A DNA stretch of 64,000 nt, taken from NCBI GenBank assembly GCA_947179485.1, contig OX359250.1, forward strand, positions 8,971,873 to 9,035,872. The letters run 5' to 3'. Numbering within the stretch: the first letter of the stretch is position 1; each line of letters begins with the position of its first letter. Below, piece by piece: positions 52,461 through 64,000 of the stretch. Below the pieces are notes generated by a model, which had not been told where the DNA came from, did no database searches, and saw only the letters and a list, made by a program, of their open reading frames with translations. The DNA is from Allacma fusca. Its lineage: Eukaryota > Arthropoda > Collembola > Symphypleona > Sminthuridae. Position numbers and translations under genes: made by a program.

Positions 52461-53971
52461 GTGTCTGGAATTCCATTTCTTCCAAGCATCCCATAACCGC
52501 ATTGAAGAATCTGATAAAAAGATGAGCTATAGAAAAACTCTTTCCAATTCCATCACGTGTCGGCTTCCCGTTCAAATGCCTAGTAATTTTCAAGCTACAA
52601 AATTAATTGCAGGGAGGGTTCAAGGTTCAAGAAACTTATTTCTAAAATTCTCAGTACTGTATAGATATACTTAATTGTTAAATAGTTTAAGAGCATCATT
52701 TAAATCTCAATTTTGAACCCGGATGCAATAAAAATATTTAAAAAAAAATTGAGCTCATAACTGCTCTTCAAATGTTTCGTCCCCAGCTTTTTCTGAAATC
52801 AGATACTTTCAAAAAGCCATTCTTTTGTCAGTCCCTCACTCCAGAAAATACCAATTGTTTTTCCCCCTTCATCCCATTTTGAATAATGGGTTGGACTTCA
52901 TACACTTGCGTTCTTACGGCAGGGACAACTCCGTCAGAAAAGTAGAGAGGCAGAAAACATAAAACAGCAAGGAGGCTGGCACCCGCCATAAAACCAATGA
53001 ACCGCATAATACTTGCAACCGCACGGGAGTAAAATATCTCAACTTACATTTCAAGATACTGAAAACCACGATAGACGGGCTTCTTGAAAATAAACATTAC
53101 ACCGTCCACTCGCTCCATGTCTTCTTCTTTTTTTTTTCTATCAACCTGGGAATTAACTTTATAGTTGTGGAAGAGAAGCTCCTCTCTGTGCTGGATGATT
53201 TACGTCGGTTCTGGCTCTTGTGAGAACCAGAATTATGACAATTCTTCCTCAGGTTTCCTTGACATTCTAATCAACTATATTTCACGTATCTCTCTCCCAG
53301 CGATCGGGCTCAGCTCTCAAATAATAGCCCTTTGGAACTCCTCCCAAAATTTCACAAACAATCTTGGGAAATAACACCTTACTTACTGCACTAGTACTCC
53401 CGGCAAAAAGAATAATAAATCAAGTCTGGAGATGTGCACGATAATGGACTACTTGTGAGCACAATGTGGGCGTACACATCGATTGAGTGTCACGTAGAAT
53501 CTTGCAGTTTCAGTGTTTTTTTTTGACGGTGTTCCTTATATCAAATTTACACGCACTATTTTACACATTGTCATTGTCAAGGCTAGTATGTTTTATAATC
53601 CATTCCGTATTTTTACTCATACTGACAAAGGGAACACTCTGTCTCATATCTCTTCCAATTTAAAAATATTTTAAATAGTACGAGCTTTTTCCGTCGAAAA
53701 CAAATTCATACTGAGCTAAAACAATAAGAGTATGTACATGAGTCAGGAATGCTAGCAGGGATTTTCACATCCAACTGTACTCAGTGATAACTGGAGTTTT
53801 TAGTGTCTTGTCTCAATCTCCCTCGAACAAATCGTAGAAGGTACAGTGGAACACAAATGAGTCACAGCCTCTATAGATACAAGTCACAACAATCCATTAC
53901 TTTATGTCGGAGTCTCAAAAAAGTAAGTACGACAACGAGGGGCTGACAACTCCAAACAACAGAAGGAAACG

Positions 53972-54268
53972 ATGGAAACTGAACTGTGTGGACAAAAAAT
54001 ACTTTTATTAAGCCTCTTTCTGACGTTTCAAAACCACAAAAGCTCAGTGGAAACAGTTGATGGGGACAAACCGTGTAAACTCCGTATGAGTAGTATATAC
54101 GTCCAATCGGAACAAATTCGTGAGGTAGAACATTATAATAAAACCGATGAAGAACTATGTGCACAGCACTCTGGACTTTATCGCTTGACAGAATGTGAGG
54201 GAATGCTGGAGACAAATAATAATTATTGTAGTATCATAAAACCAAGGAGTATACTTCTCATAAATTAA
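53972..54268 (+). CDS. Hypothetical small secreted Cys-containing protein
   Basis: A 98-codon ORF with a good start context (ACG before ATG, G after). A hydrophobic stretch (ILLLSLFLTF, residues 10-19) could be a signal-peptide core, though the residues before it are acidic and contain only one Lys. The rest is polar with four Cys (in DKPCK, EELC, TEC and YCS). I recognise no family. A 114-codon ORF overlaps it on the other strand, so one or both are chance. No exon structure or poly(A) signal supports it. Confidence 0.2.
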   Translation: METELCGQKILLLSLFLTFQNHKSSVETVDGDKPCKLRMSSIYVQSEQIREVEHYNKTDEELCAQHSGLYRLTECEGMLETNNNYCSIIKPRSILLIN

Positions 54269-54455
54269 TATTCAAACTTCAAGGAAAACTCCGACCGTCC
54301 TGGATATATGAGTCTGTTGACAAATGACCAGTACAAGTCTTATATAGAGTGTCCAGCCCTATAATCCTCTCGTCTTGACGCAATGCTCACTTCGATACTT
54401 ACTATTTCCCAAGTCAAACTTTTCTGCGTACCGTACGCAATGAGCCCCTCAAGTT

Positions 54456-54510
54456 CACACACACACACACACACACTCACACACAATCACACTTACACAC
54501 ACTCACACAC
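54456..54510. repeat. (CA)n microsatellite, interrupted
   Basis: CA-rich tract of about 55 bp with CT and AT interruptions. Confidence 0.9.
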
Positions 54511-55764
54511 GGGGTTTATACAAAGGACAGTGCGTAATGGAGTACCTCCATCGTATGTACACTTTCACACTTGGAGTCTCTCCCACCACTGATACCTACT
54601 AGATCCTCAGTGACTCCAAGGATTTAGAGTCTCAACTCGTGAACACAACGGGGCTGATGATAGTTAGGAAAAATCCTGTGTAATCATGTAATTGCGTAAT
54701 GATGAAACTTGAAAATTTGCCAATTCACAGTGATCCTCTTGGAGTGAGGGGATGAGAAAGGAATCAGCAGTGTGAGGGAACACGACAAGGGAAAAAATCA
54801 CGACTCCTCCAACATGAGGAGAGCTGGTTTATGCAAGAACAACCGTGTGAATTCCACTGTAATCATTCCGAGCATTTTTGTATATAGACGGGAAACTTTT
54901 TGAGACTCGAAAAACTTTTGGGATTTAAAAACTTGGCTAACTTTGAGACTTGAGGGGATAACCGGCTTTAGATATTTGCTCCCATGCTTATTCCTCCTCT
55001 CTACATATTATACTCCCATATAATCCTCAAGGAAACTGTCTACGCTGACAACCAGATCTTCAACTCGTTCAACTCCAAATGGAACACAACAGACTTCATG
55101 TACTGTGTACTTTTGGGTACGGAGTCCTGGAAAGGACTGTGGGAGAGCTTCTCGTGAGCACAGCACTCAGAATGACAGTCTGTGAGCAACTGCCTCCGTC
55201 TCATCGGACCACCAGACCGGACCGAAATGAAACTCTCTTCTCTTTCCCCCCTGCATACTTACGAGTCCGTTCATATCCCACACCTCTTGTACTCCTCTTC
55301 TCATATTCTAAGTGCTCAACCACTGTAGACTGTACGCATTGCACCTATCTCTCAAACTCAATGTGTATCCTTGTTTTCCCACTCTCTGCCCAGCTCTTTA
55401 ACTCCCAACAACAGTCTCTGACTCTAAAACTCTCTTATGGTCACTATCGACCACGGAAATCGCCCTGATACTACCAATCCTCCTCTTGTGTGGACGGGAG
55501 TAAAAGATACAAAAAAAAAACTTTAAGTAGACCCCTATATCCTTTGGTATGGACTGGAGTCAGCTAAACACTTCCTCAAATTTGATGACAAATAAACGAG
55601 GCGAGCACGCATTTGATTTCCTGCTTAGGCCATACATATGTATATGTATCTAGCTCCGCAACCATATGATATGAAAAAATTTACAAGCAGCCCACTCAGT
55701 GAGGGTGGTGGTATTGTAGATGTAGGATCAAAAAATTATGCTTTTCATATCCCGTATTCTCCAT

Positions 55765-55802
55765 GAGAGAAGAGAGAGAGAGAGGGAGAGAGAGAGAGAG
55801 AG
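55765..55802. repeat. (GA)n microsatellite
   Basis: About 18 GA units with one GG interruption. Confidence 0.9.
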
Positions 55803-56867
55803 TATTATATCTCAATATTACCCTCCCTCAGCATTGAGAAAAGTCAGACATGGACCTAACATAACTTATGGATTAATTACTTCCCTCGCTTTTATATTTG
55901 CTTATCTCTCCTCACATAATATACGCCACGGAACAATGTGTTCTCCTAAAGTCCTAACTTTGTGTTTTATCTACGAATGATAGGGAAAGATCAACAGCCC
56001 CTTTGCCTACTGTTCCTACATACACTGTAAATGTAACGGGCGGGTGACTACTGTGTCTGTAATGTACATATGCATTTGGAAGTTTTCAAACGTTGGATGT
56101 TTCGCATTCAAAAGTCAAAACTTGATAAATTGACTTTGACTTGAACGGCCAACTTGAACAACAACTCTTAGGCTCGGAGAGTTGTGGAGTTGGATCATTT
56201 AAGTAATTGCTCATACTCTCAATATTTACTGTTTGGCAACAAATTAAACAATGAGCCCGCCCCATATTTAGCTAATGGCATTTGTAGAGTAAAGCCCCAG
56301 TTTGGAGGACAAAACCCCACATAAGGAAGGATTTTGTGGGGAAATATAGCTTGGAAGTGAAGGCAAACTCAAGAGACATATTTAGATTATTATTAATTCA
56401 GTGCCATTGCAGGAGGAAAGTTGGGACGGGAAATTATAGAAAAATGGTGTATTTTTTATTGAGAAATATGGAACAGCGGTTGACGATTTCCGACAGAGCT
56501 CTCTCCCTACCCCCCCTATTACAACATGGATGACCTATAGGCATGGTTTAGTAGAGTTTTGGCACGTGGACTGTATTTCGAATGCACATAAATAACACAC
56601 ACGGAGATTACAAAAACACGAGAACATTAAACATTACAAATGCACTGACTACAGCTACTTCAACACAAATGCTCCCTTTAAACTTGACGATTTACAAATC
56701 CACCAATGTTACAGGTATGTATAATCCTGTACCCAAAAAACACAGGGATGGTAATGTACTGCATTAATAACAAACGAGAAATAAGGTACACAAGTAGGTT
56801 TCACACTTTAGGATTTAGCATTGAAGTTGGCTCTTTTCACCAAATTTAGTCAACAGATGTACATCCA

Positions 56868-56910
56868 TGTGTGTGTGTCTGTGTGTGTGTGTGTGTGTGT
56901 GCATGTGTGA
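56868..56910. repeat. (GT)n microsatellite, interrupted
   Basis: GT units with single CT and CA interruptions. Confidence 0.9.
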
Positions 56911-59900
56911 GTGTATCGGCAGTATGCGAATTAATGTAAAGATTGTTTTGGAAGAGTTCTTTATTTATATGGTAAATGTGGCTTCCCATGTACGCACTTC
57001 CACACACCTCTGGGGGCTCCTCTTCCTTCGTTTTCGTAGACCCGCTTCCACATGAGCTATACATACGAATGAAAAGCTATACTTAAATCTCTGAGACTTC
57101 TCTGGGTTTGTATGGGGGGGGGAAGCGTGGTAAAAATGGTGAGAGGATAAAATACAATCCGGAGCCAAGAAACTGCAAATGATGGTACTGCAGAAGTGTT
57201 CATCTCTGGAGCAGATGAACATGTGAAGAGAAATCCCGACGAAATTTTATACGTGTAGATACAAGCCGACAAGTAAAGTAAAAGTAATTATTTAGAGTTG
57301 GGAAATCTTAAGTAGTTTGAGAAACGACGGAACTCAAGTTGATGTCAAAGAAATCCTTATCTAAATTTAAGTACTGGGAGTGACTCAGGGAAAACTATAG
57401 GAACGTTGTTCCTTTTAATGTAATTATAAATAAGTGGAAAACTCGCCACAATACCCTCGAATAAAAAACAAGCTTTAGCTTGACTCCTTTAAATGGTCAC
57501 GAGTCACGAGAAATCAAAAGAGTGTTGTCATTTCCCTTGATGCAGCTGACTTATACGATTCAAATTAGTACTGCATATAATTAAAATAAACCCATTAAAT
57601 ACAGAGTCCCCAGTGGGATATAGATTCTAGTAATGAAACAACAACACTATTTATACAGTACAACAAGATAAATCTGAATCCATTCATTATACAAATCTAA
57701 GTATATGTATTGTACTCATATCATTTCTCCACGTTCGTTTCAATAGATCCTATCAATTTTTTCTACTGGCATTAACCTAGCAAGATTACAGCTCACAGTA
57801 AGCACTTCAAGGGAAATATAAGTCAACAAAAATTCCTGGCATGTTTCAATAATACAAGTTCTCAACCAAGTCCCGAATTCAATTTCAACGACGTTTTCTT
57901 TCCAAAACGTTTTTCTAAAGAATTTGATTTAAAAAAAAAGGCTTACTGAAACTCAGAATCAGTCAGCTTAACTTATGAATGCTTGCTGAATTGTGTCAAA
58001 TTCCGTAAATCGATCAACAAATTGAATTCTTCAAGGAATGTCACAGGAGGGACTATAATAAATTCTAAAGTTTTCCTTTTGCTCACAACTTTAAAGAGTA
58101 CGGCATGACGTACGGATGAACAGAGAAATAAGAAAAGGATCATGAGAGTGTGAAATTTTAAATCAGCTTGGACATTCTCTCTGTATTGGTTTTCAGAGAT
58201 GTTGACACAGATAGTTGGAAAAGAAAACTCGGACAAGCTTTTCTGTTTCTGTTGAGTGTTGTCCTCGCACGGAACAAGTGAGCAAGTTTCATTTTGACAC
58301 AATACCGGTGAAATTAAATTTTTGACTATGCATTGTATAAGTAATACATACATATTGTACATGTGTACTTCCCAACTTCCCACTGCGAGAAGAGTTGTTC
58401 CCGAGAAAGAACATGCGAAAGGAGAATTTGCAATTCAATCATTTCACATTAAATGAATCACATTTACGATCCTGCTGAAAGTAAAGTTACATTGGAAGTG
58501 TCCTACTCTCACATTTGCATTTGGGTCTCTTCCAAAATCCCTGGTTTCATATTCGGCTTCGGCAGTTCACATAGGAACCATAGGAATAGTCAGCAGGAAG
58601 GAGTACCCAGCAAAAAAAAAATCCTTCAGCTCATATTACATGTAATAATTTTGAATTCACAGGGTAGCTTTGGAAAAGTTCTGGAATTGTGGAAGTTGAC
58701 ACATTTTGAGAAAGTACATAAATGACTACCAGGTATTCCTGGTATTATACTGCTCAAACTATGATTTCCATATTTGTACAAGAGCTGGGCTGTGCTGACG
58801 ATTACTATTTTCCTGGGGTTCTAGTAGAATACCAAAATTTATTCGGAAAATTTAAAAATGCTAGGGCAAGGAAATCCCTCGTAATCAATTCAAGGGCTGG
58901 AGATCAAAAGAATATGTATGAAATATATTGCTGTGGTAAAGGACAAGCTCTTAAGCCTGGAGGAAGGAGCAAGGAGTAGATTCTTTGAAGGCATGGTCTT
59001 TCAACTGAAGATCTGGTAGCCTTGACAGGAAATACAGGAGGGAGGTGAAGTAGCGAGAGACAAGTTGTAAATTAACTCAAGCGGGTACCCGGCAAGAGGA
59101 CGGAGTGAGATGAGACTTCAAAGTTGGGAGCCGTGTTGCTGAAGCTGAGACAAAAGGAACATCAAACATTTGTCTTGTCTTTTCAAATAACTTATAGTCA
59201 CCCGGTTCTTGTCCTTTGAAAAGTTCGGAAGGTAGACAGTTTCCCCATTTAGTTTTCAACCCTGTTTCATGCCCTAGTTTTCACCTCCCGACAAATTAAT
59301 AACTTGTTAAAAGTTTTCAGTATGAGTTGAAAGACGGATAACCACGTCGTACAAATTTTATCGTTTCTCTCATATAAGAACTCCCAGAACCAGGTACGAA
59401 AAGGTAAAAACAAGGTTGTGGAAAGGTACTAGACGCAAATATTTTTCTTATTTTTGTCCCAGTTTAAATCTCCAATTCCAGACAATTTACATGCATGAAG
59501 TTACAAAACTTCCTTGATTATGTTTAGACTGCTACTTCGACAACTTGCTAAGCTCTAAAGAAAGCATTCCGTGGCTTAAATAACCAAGGGTCTCTCCTCT
59601 AACGGTGTTTAAACGACGTTTTAAAAAAAATGTAGGAGATCCAGTGCCTGGTCCGAGTATCTCAGATTTTTACAGCACCATAGAATATATAGGATATAAG
59701 ACAAGCCTTGAAGAAGCTTCAAGTAGTAAAAGTATTTTGGGATTTCAACACATCTCCAATCCAATCGGGGTTGAAGGGGGGCGATGGGAATGAACACCGA
59801 AACATCTATAATCTGGTACGAATTTGAGGCCAACAGCCACCTCGTAAACTTTTACTTCAAGACATTTTTATTTTATGAACGAGAATGGAATAAACATCAA

Positions 59901-60720
59901 GGTATGAGCTGGTCTAAACGCACTTGTGCATACCCATATAGGTACATCCCATGGATACATATGTACGCATACACTCATGTAAGAAATATTTAGTACTCCT
60001 AAAACCCATAAAGTAAGATTCCTTTACTCTTCAAAAATGGAACAGGGTTTCTTCTCCTCTCAAATCATGTTTTAAAGGTTGAAGGTTGTACAGCAACCTA
60101 ATTTCCAGCCACAGCCACATACCATCCCTCGTATTATGTAAACGAGACAAGCGCAACATTTCACCAATCGGATTATATTCTCCTTTTTAATGCTTAATGC
60201 TTTCAGCAGCAACTGCAGACAATTAATAATATCTATAACTAATTGTACGCTCACGCCTCAATCCTAAACCACCTTGAGAACATTCCCTATTATCTTTTTT
60301 AAACTCCACAATTTAGGCATTTACAGTAATTAATTATTTACACCCAAAAAGATCCAGATACGGAAAGCATCACGGGCACTAAATTTTAATGAAAGCACTA
60401 ATGCTTTATACTTACTCCAGCAGCTGGGACCATACATAATCATTTTGACAGGCATTCCATACATTATATAATTGCTAACTACATTTTTATCCTACATTTT
60501 ATATCCCATCCGATACTATTCTATAATTTCATACTACTCACAGATTCATTTTAAAAAATCCAAATATCCCAAAAATATCGTTGTTGTTAATCTTGTGAGG
60601 CAAGAACAATAAATATTGTGGCACACAAATGCCACTATTGTTGCATATTTAATTTTTCCTCGCAACTTTATTATTTATTTGGAAATATGCCTACTCTAAT
60701 GATGAGAAATCATTAGGTGT

Positions 60721-60745
60721 CTCATCATATGAATCATATGATGAG
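60721..60745. repeat. Perfect inverted repeat (11-bp arms, 3-bp loop)
   Basis: CTCATCATATG, then AAT, then CATATGATGAG. The arms are exactly complementary. A further TGATGAGA lies just upstream near 60700, so an alternative pairing is possible. No gene or element around it explains it. Confidence 0.85.
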
Positions 60746-62277
60746 AACTGGAAGATGTGTAGATAACTAAATTACATTAAAAAAAAATTAACTTACCGAA
60801 TGGAAACTCTGAAGTTTAAAATGTTCGTCACCTCTCGAACTTGAACTTCGACATTGCCGTAATTAGCAACTCTAAATAGTCCAGATGATGTCACCGACAG
60901 GCATTACAACCACAATGATGAATATTTAATGGGACTGAAACATCCCCACGTAAGGCAAATGAGAGTGTAAGTTTTTAAATATGAAAAAATAGCACCGAAC
61001 AATATATTTAATTATAGTTCCTCACACACCTCCCAAATTCCGTAAGGAGCTAAACCATGATTGCTACTCAAAGTAGAAAATATTTGAACATGGACTGGAG
61101 TTAATAGAAAAATGTTCCCTTACAAATATGAAGAAATGATTACTACCAAAATTTATTTTGGCTTTCGTGAGCAATATTCTGAATTTCTTCCAGAACTTTC
61201 AGTTTTGTCCTTGTAAATTCGTAAATCCCTGGAATCACTTTAATTGAGGGTAAAAAATTGACACACAAAATTAACAATGGGGTTGTTTCGCGTCAAAAAT
61301 ATCCCCTATGATTGTAAATGAAGGCAGAAGAGTATGCCTTTACGACAAAATTTAAACTCCAATAATTCATGTTATTAATACTCCTTGTTGCACATGCTAC
61401 GGCTCCTTTAAAAAATTCCACCGGAAAAAATTTTGCCCCATTTGTACGCCTACACCAAATTCGTGTTTTAAACTTGGTCAAAGGCTGAATACTCAAATGA
61501 GAATAAATTTGTTTGATTATATTTAAGAGGGGATCAGAGCTTGTAGCTGGAATTAGCTGCCAAATTTTTTTTTTTCTTCAAGTCTGGGGACTCTCTTAAT
61601 TACTTTCGTAAAGCTGCCACACTTGTATGATTTCCCTTATTTGGTGTAGAATTAAAAAGTTTATAAAAGTCATGATACATAAATGGCTCTATACACTAGA
61701 TCGTGGAAAACTGTACAGTCAAATTGAATTTGGACCCCAAGTTGTTTATGATATTTCCTTGCGTGTCTGGTACTTCATATACATACGAGGATTCAGGCCA
61801 AATAAGGAATCCACATTGACATCTTGTATCCACTTTCAATACTACTCTTGGTGAAAGTTCCTCACGAAGGGTGCTTTCTCCCAATATCTATTTATAGGTT
61901 TAATCTTCTAAACCTATATAATTATTCTTCAGATTTGTATTAGCAGATTGTATATCCTGCGGAGAGTTGTGGTCAAGCTACCCGAGCGGACTGGTAACTA
62001 AAAAGGTGTTTCTAAAGGTCTAAGTTTCTACTCCACTAAATGACATTTCCGTATCATGTTACATAATGTCAGGATTGTCACACGGAGTATGCGGAACCCT
62101 TCCTTCAGAAAATGGACCACTAACCCGAGTAACCAGATTACCAACAACAAAAAATGTTCCAACACCGAAGAAACATAATGTGAAAGTTTCCCTGAGTACA
62201 CACTCAGAGTTAATAACTTTTTGGAGAACGAATCAATGTGATTAGCTGTAGGATTTGAAAGATGATATTTGTAAAGA

Positions 62278-62302
62278 GAAAGAGAGAGAGAGAGAGAGAG
62301 AG
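62278..62302. repeat. (GA)n microsatellite
   Basis: About 12 GA units followed by GAGT units. Confidence 0.9.
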
Positions 62303-63474
62303 TGAGTGAGGGCTGTGGGAAGAATAAACCTGGAGAAGAAGCTCAAACAACCCGGAGAATTCCTGAATTCTAAGGAGGCATTTCGAAACTTACGTAATTA
62401 CAAGGAAGATCTCAGGATGACAAAAGCTCATATGGTATTTCTTGAGCTAAAACAACTCAGCTTGTTAGGAGATTGGGAAGTTGACAGGAACAACTAATAT
62501 CTTGAACAAAGTCTCATTTCCTCGGCTGAGCACTCGGGAGAAAGGTCTGGGGTTACAAAAGCCTCCTACAAAGGGAATCTATGGGAAATGCATGGATACA
62601 ACTATCTATAGATACTTCGGAAGTAAACTTTGTGTTTTTGTGAATTCGTCATTTCATGATGAATCAATTAAGGGCGCTCATCCACACACCATTAGTTGTG
62701 CTCCAACCGGGTGACCAACTTTGTTGCATCCAATTTTCAGACCTATTAGCCACGAAATTACAATCGGAATTCAATTCCCGTCTCTCCAACCATATATATA
62801 ATTATATAGAATGATCCATGAGGGAAAAAGTCCCTACTTTCTTCCTCCTTCCTTCCCCCTTCCAAAACTAGAGATTAAGCTCATAAATATGAAGGAGCTT
62901 GCTGTCTTGACACCATACACAAAATGGCTTATGCTCCTAAAGTTCAATTTATACAATACTCTCCAAAATATTTATATTTCAGACAAGGCTCTGTTTTGAG
63001 TAAATATGATGGGAACTACTGGGAAGGCTCTGTAGACCTGTGTACTTATATGGGCCCATATGGCTATAGTTTATCTGTGTATGGGAACTGGGATGTATTC
63101 CTTGATTAAGTATTTAGCCTGATATTAGATTGGATGGGGATTACCAGAGGGATTAAATCATACATTGGAGGAGGTGAGTATGAAGGGACAAAGTAAACAT
63201 GGACGGGGAATGGGAAGAATAGGAAGATAAGGACTGGCGTAATTTCATGGGTGGCAATGCCATCTTCCATTTTACTTGATGGACGAAATGAAATCAGGGA
63301 GAGAAAGTTATTGAACTTTCTTTGCTTTCTTTGCTCAGTCTGTGTGGTCCTGGCCAGTTCACTGGGGCTTGTATGTACTCAGGGTAATTCAGTCGGACGT
63401 CTTCTCTTGGTCTGTGTTGGTCTCGCCTCCTGCCTCTCTCTCTCTCCTCTGGCAGTCTTGGCACCTTCAGCCTC

Positions 63475-63496
63475 ATAATAATAATAATAATAATAA
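63475..63496. repeat. (ATA)n microsatellite
   Basis: About seven trinucleotide units. Confidence 0.9.
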
Positions 63497-63856
63497 AGAA
63501 ATTCCCTTCTATCATTCAAGTCTCAACTCCGACCCATCATATTCCTTCGGACTGGTTCTGTCTCCGTGAGTCAAAAAAAAAAACCTCCGGAAATCCAGCC
63601 CTTCATTAAGTCATCGCCCCATTATTCAAAATCCCATTCCTGGAGTCCCCACAGACACAATACATACATACATTAAAAAATGATTACTCTCAAAATCTCA
63701 TCCCCTAACTATTTCTCCTCATCTTGAGAGAATACATTTCCAATCAACCTTCAAATTTTTATCCTGTGAATGGTTCTTGAAGATTTTCGACCGGCTGCTT
63801 CCTTAAATTAGTTCAACCTCGGAGAGTCCCTCAAATTTACATTTGGTAAGAGCCTC

Positions 63857-63877
63857 TTTAATTTAATTTAATTTAAT
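63857..63877. repeat. (TTTAA)n pentanucleotide repeat
   Basis: Four TTTAA units in tandem. Confidence 0.85.
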
Positions 63878-64000
63878 ACTATTACCAATTAGCCAGGTTA
63901 TAAATTACATACATATGCGTCTATCAATTATCCCGTGTTTATTTTTTAATAGTCACTCCAGTGAGTTTAGGGACCTTCCAGTTGGGAGTTGTAGTGAAAT

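Larger units (their letters stand above)
48172..64000. other. Upstream flank of Fak, no recognised gene
   Basis: These 15.8 kb lie 5' of the predicted start codon. They could include the promoter and untranslated first exons of Fak, but I cannot place a TATA box, initiator or cap exon with any confidence. The region contains microsatellites, a G-rich tract, an A/T inverted tract, a perfect palindrome and unrecognised short ORFs listed separately. No protein-family similarity was recognised on either strand. Confidence 0.7.

Noticed and set aside
53871-54215. 114-codon minus-strand ORF opposite the small secreted candidate
   Set aside because: It has no better support than the plus-strand ORF and no recognised motif.
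55079-55468. 129-codon plus-strand ORF
   Set aside because: Composition follows CT-rich background, with no signal peptide, domain or splice support.
57973-58383. 136-codon minus-strand ORF with a hydrophobic stretch
   Set aside because: The Leu/Phe-rich segment follows from AT-rich DNA, and no family, start context or exon structure supports it.

Overview
This is eukaryotic nuclear DNA. It is AT-rich, full of dinucleotide and tetranucleotide microsatellites, and its only clear gene is split by GT-AG introns of 0.7 to 16 kb. The protein is closest in character to animal focal adhesion kinase. The CA/GA/ACAT microsatellite load and the retrotransposon remnant suggest an arthropod; a caligid copepod (salmon-louse type) is my guess, made from general impression only and not proven by the sequence.

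The main content is the 5' part of a focal adhesion kinase gene (Fak, PTK2 family) on the minus strand. Eight coding exons can be placed: 48171-48059 (probable start exon), 39658-39376, 37252-37118, 34224-34093, 33350-33009, 20599-20522, 4111-3889 and 50-1 (cut by the window edge). Six carry direct FAK similarity. Together they encode an N-terminal extension, the complete FERM domain (F1, F2, F3 lobes) and the start of the FERM-kinase linker, about 452 residues. The reading frame is open across every predicted junction (intron phases 2, 0, 0, 0, 0, 0, 1). The autophosphorylation tyrosine, kinase domain and FAT domain must lie beyond position 1.

The introns make up nearly all of 51-48058. They hold microsatellites, a 29-bp minisatellite (18944-19190), a degenerate 15-bp tandem repeat (44895-44999), and a 5'-truncated, frameshifted non-LTR retrotransposon fragment (about 9090-9770, plus strand) ending in an ACAT repeat tail.

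From 48172 to 64000 lies the 5' flank of Fak, or introns of untranslated first exons. I see no recognisable gene there. It holds microsatellites, a G-rich tract, a perfect 25-bp palindrome and a few unrecognised short ORFs, one of which (53972-54268) could encode a small secreted protein. I find no RNA gene, CRISPR array, bacterial-type operon or clearly new multi-gene system.
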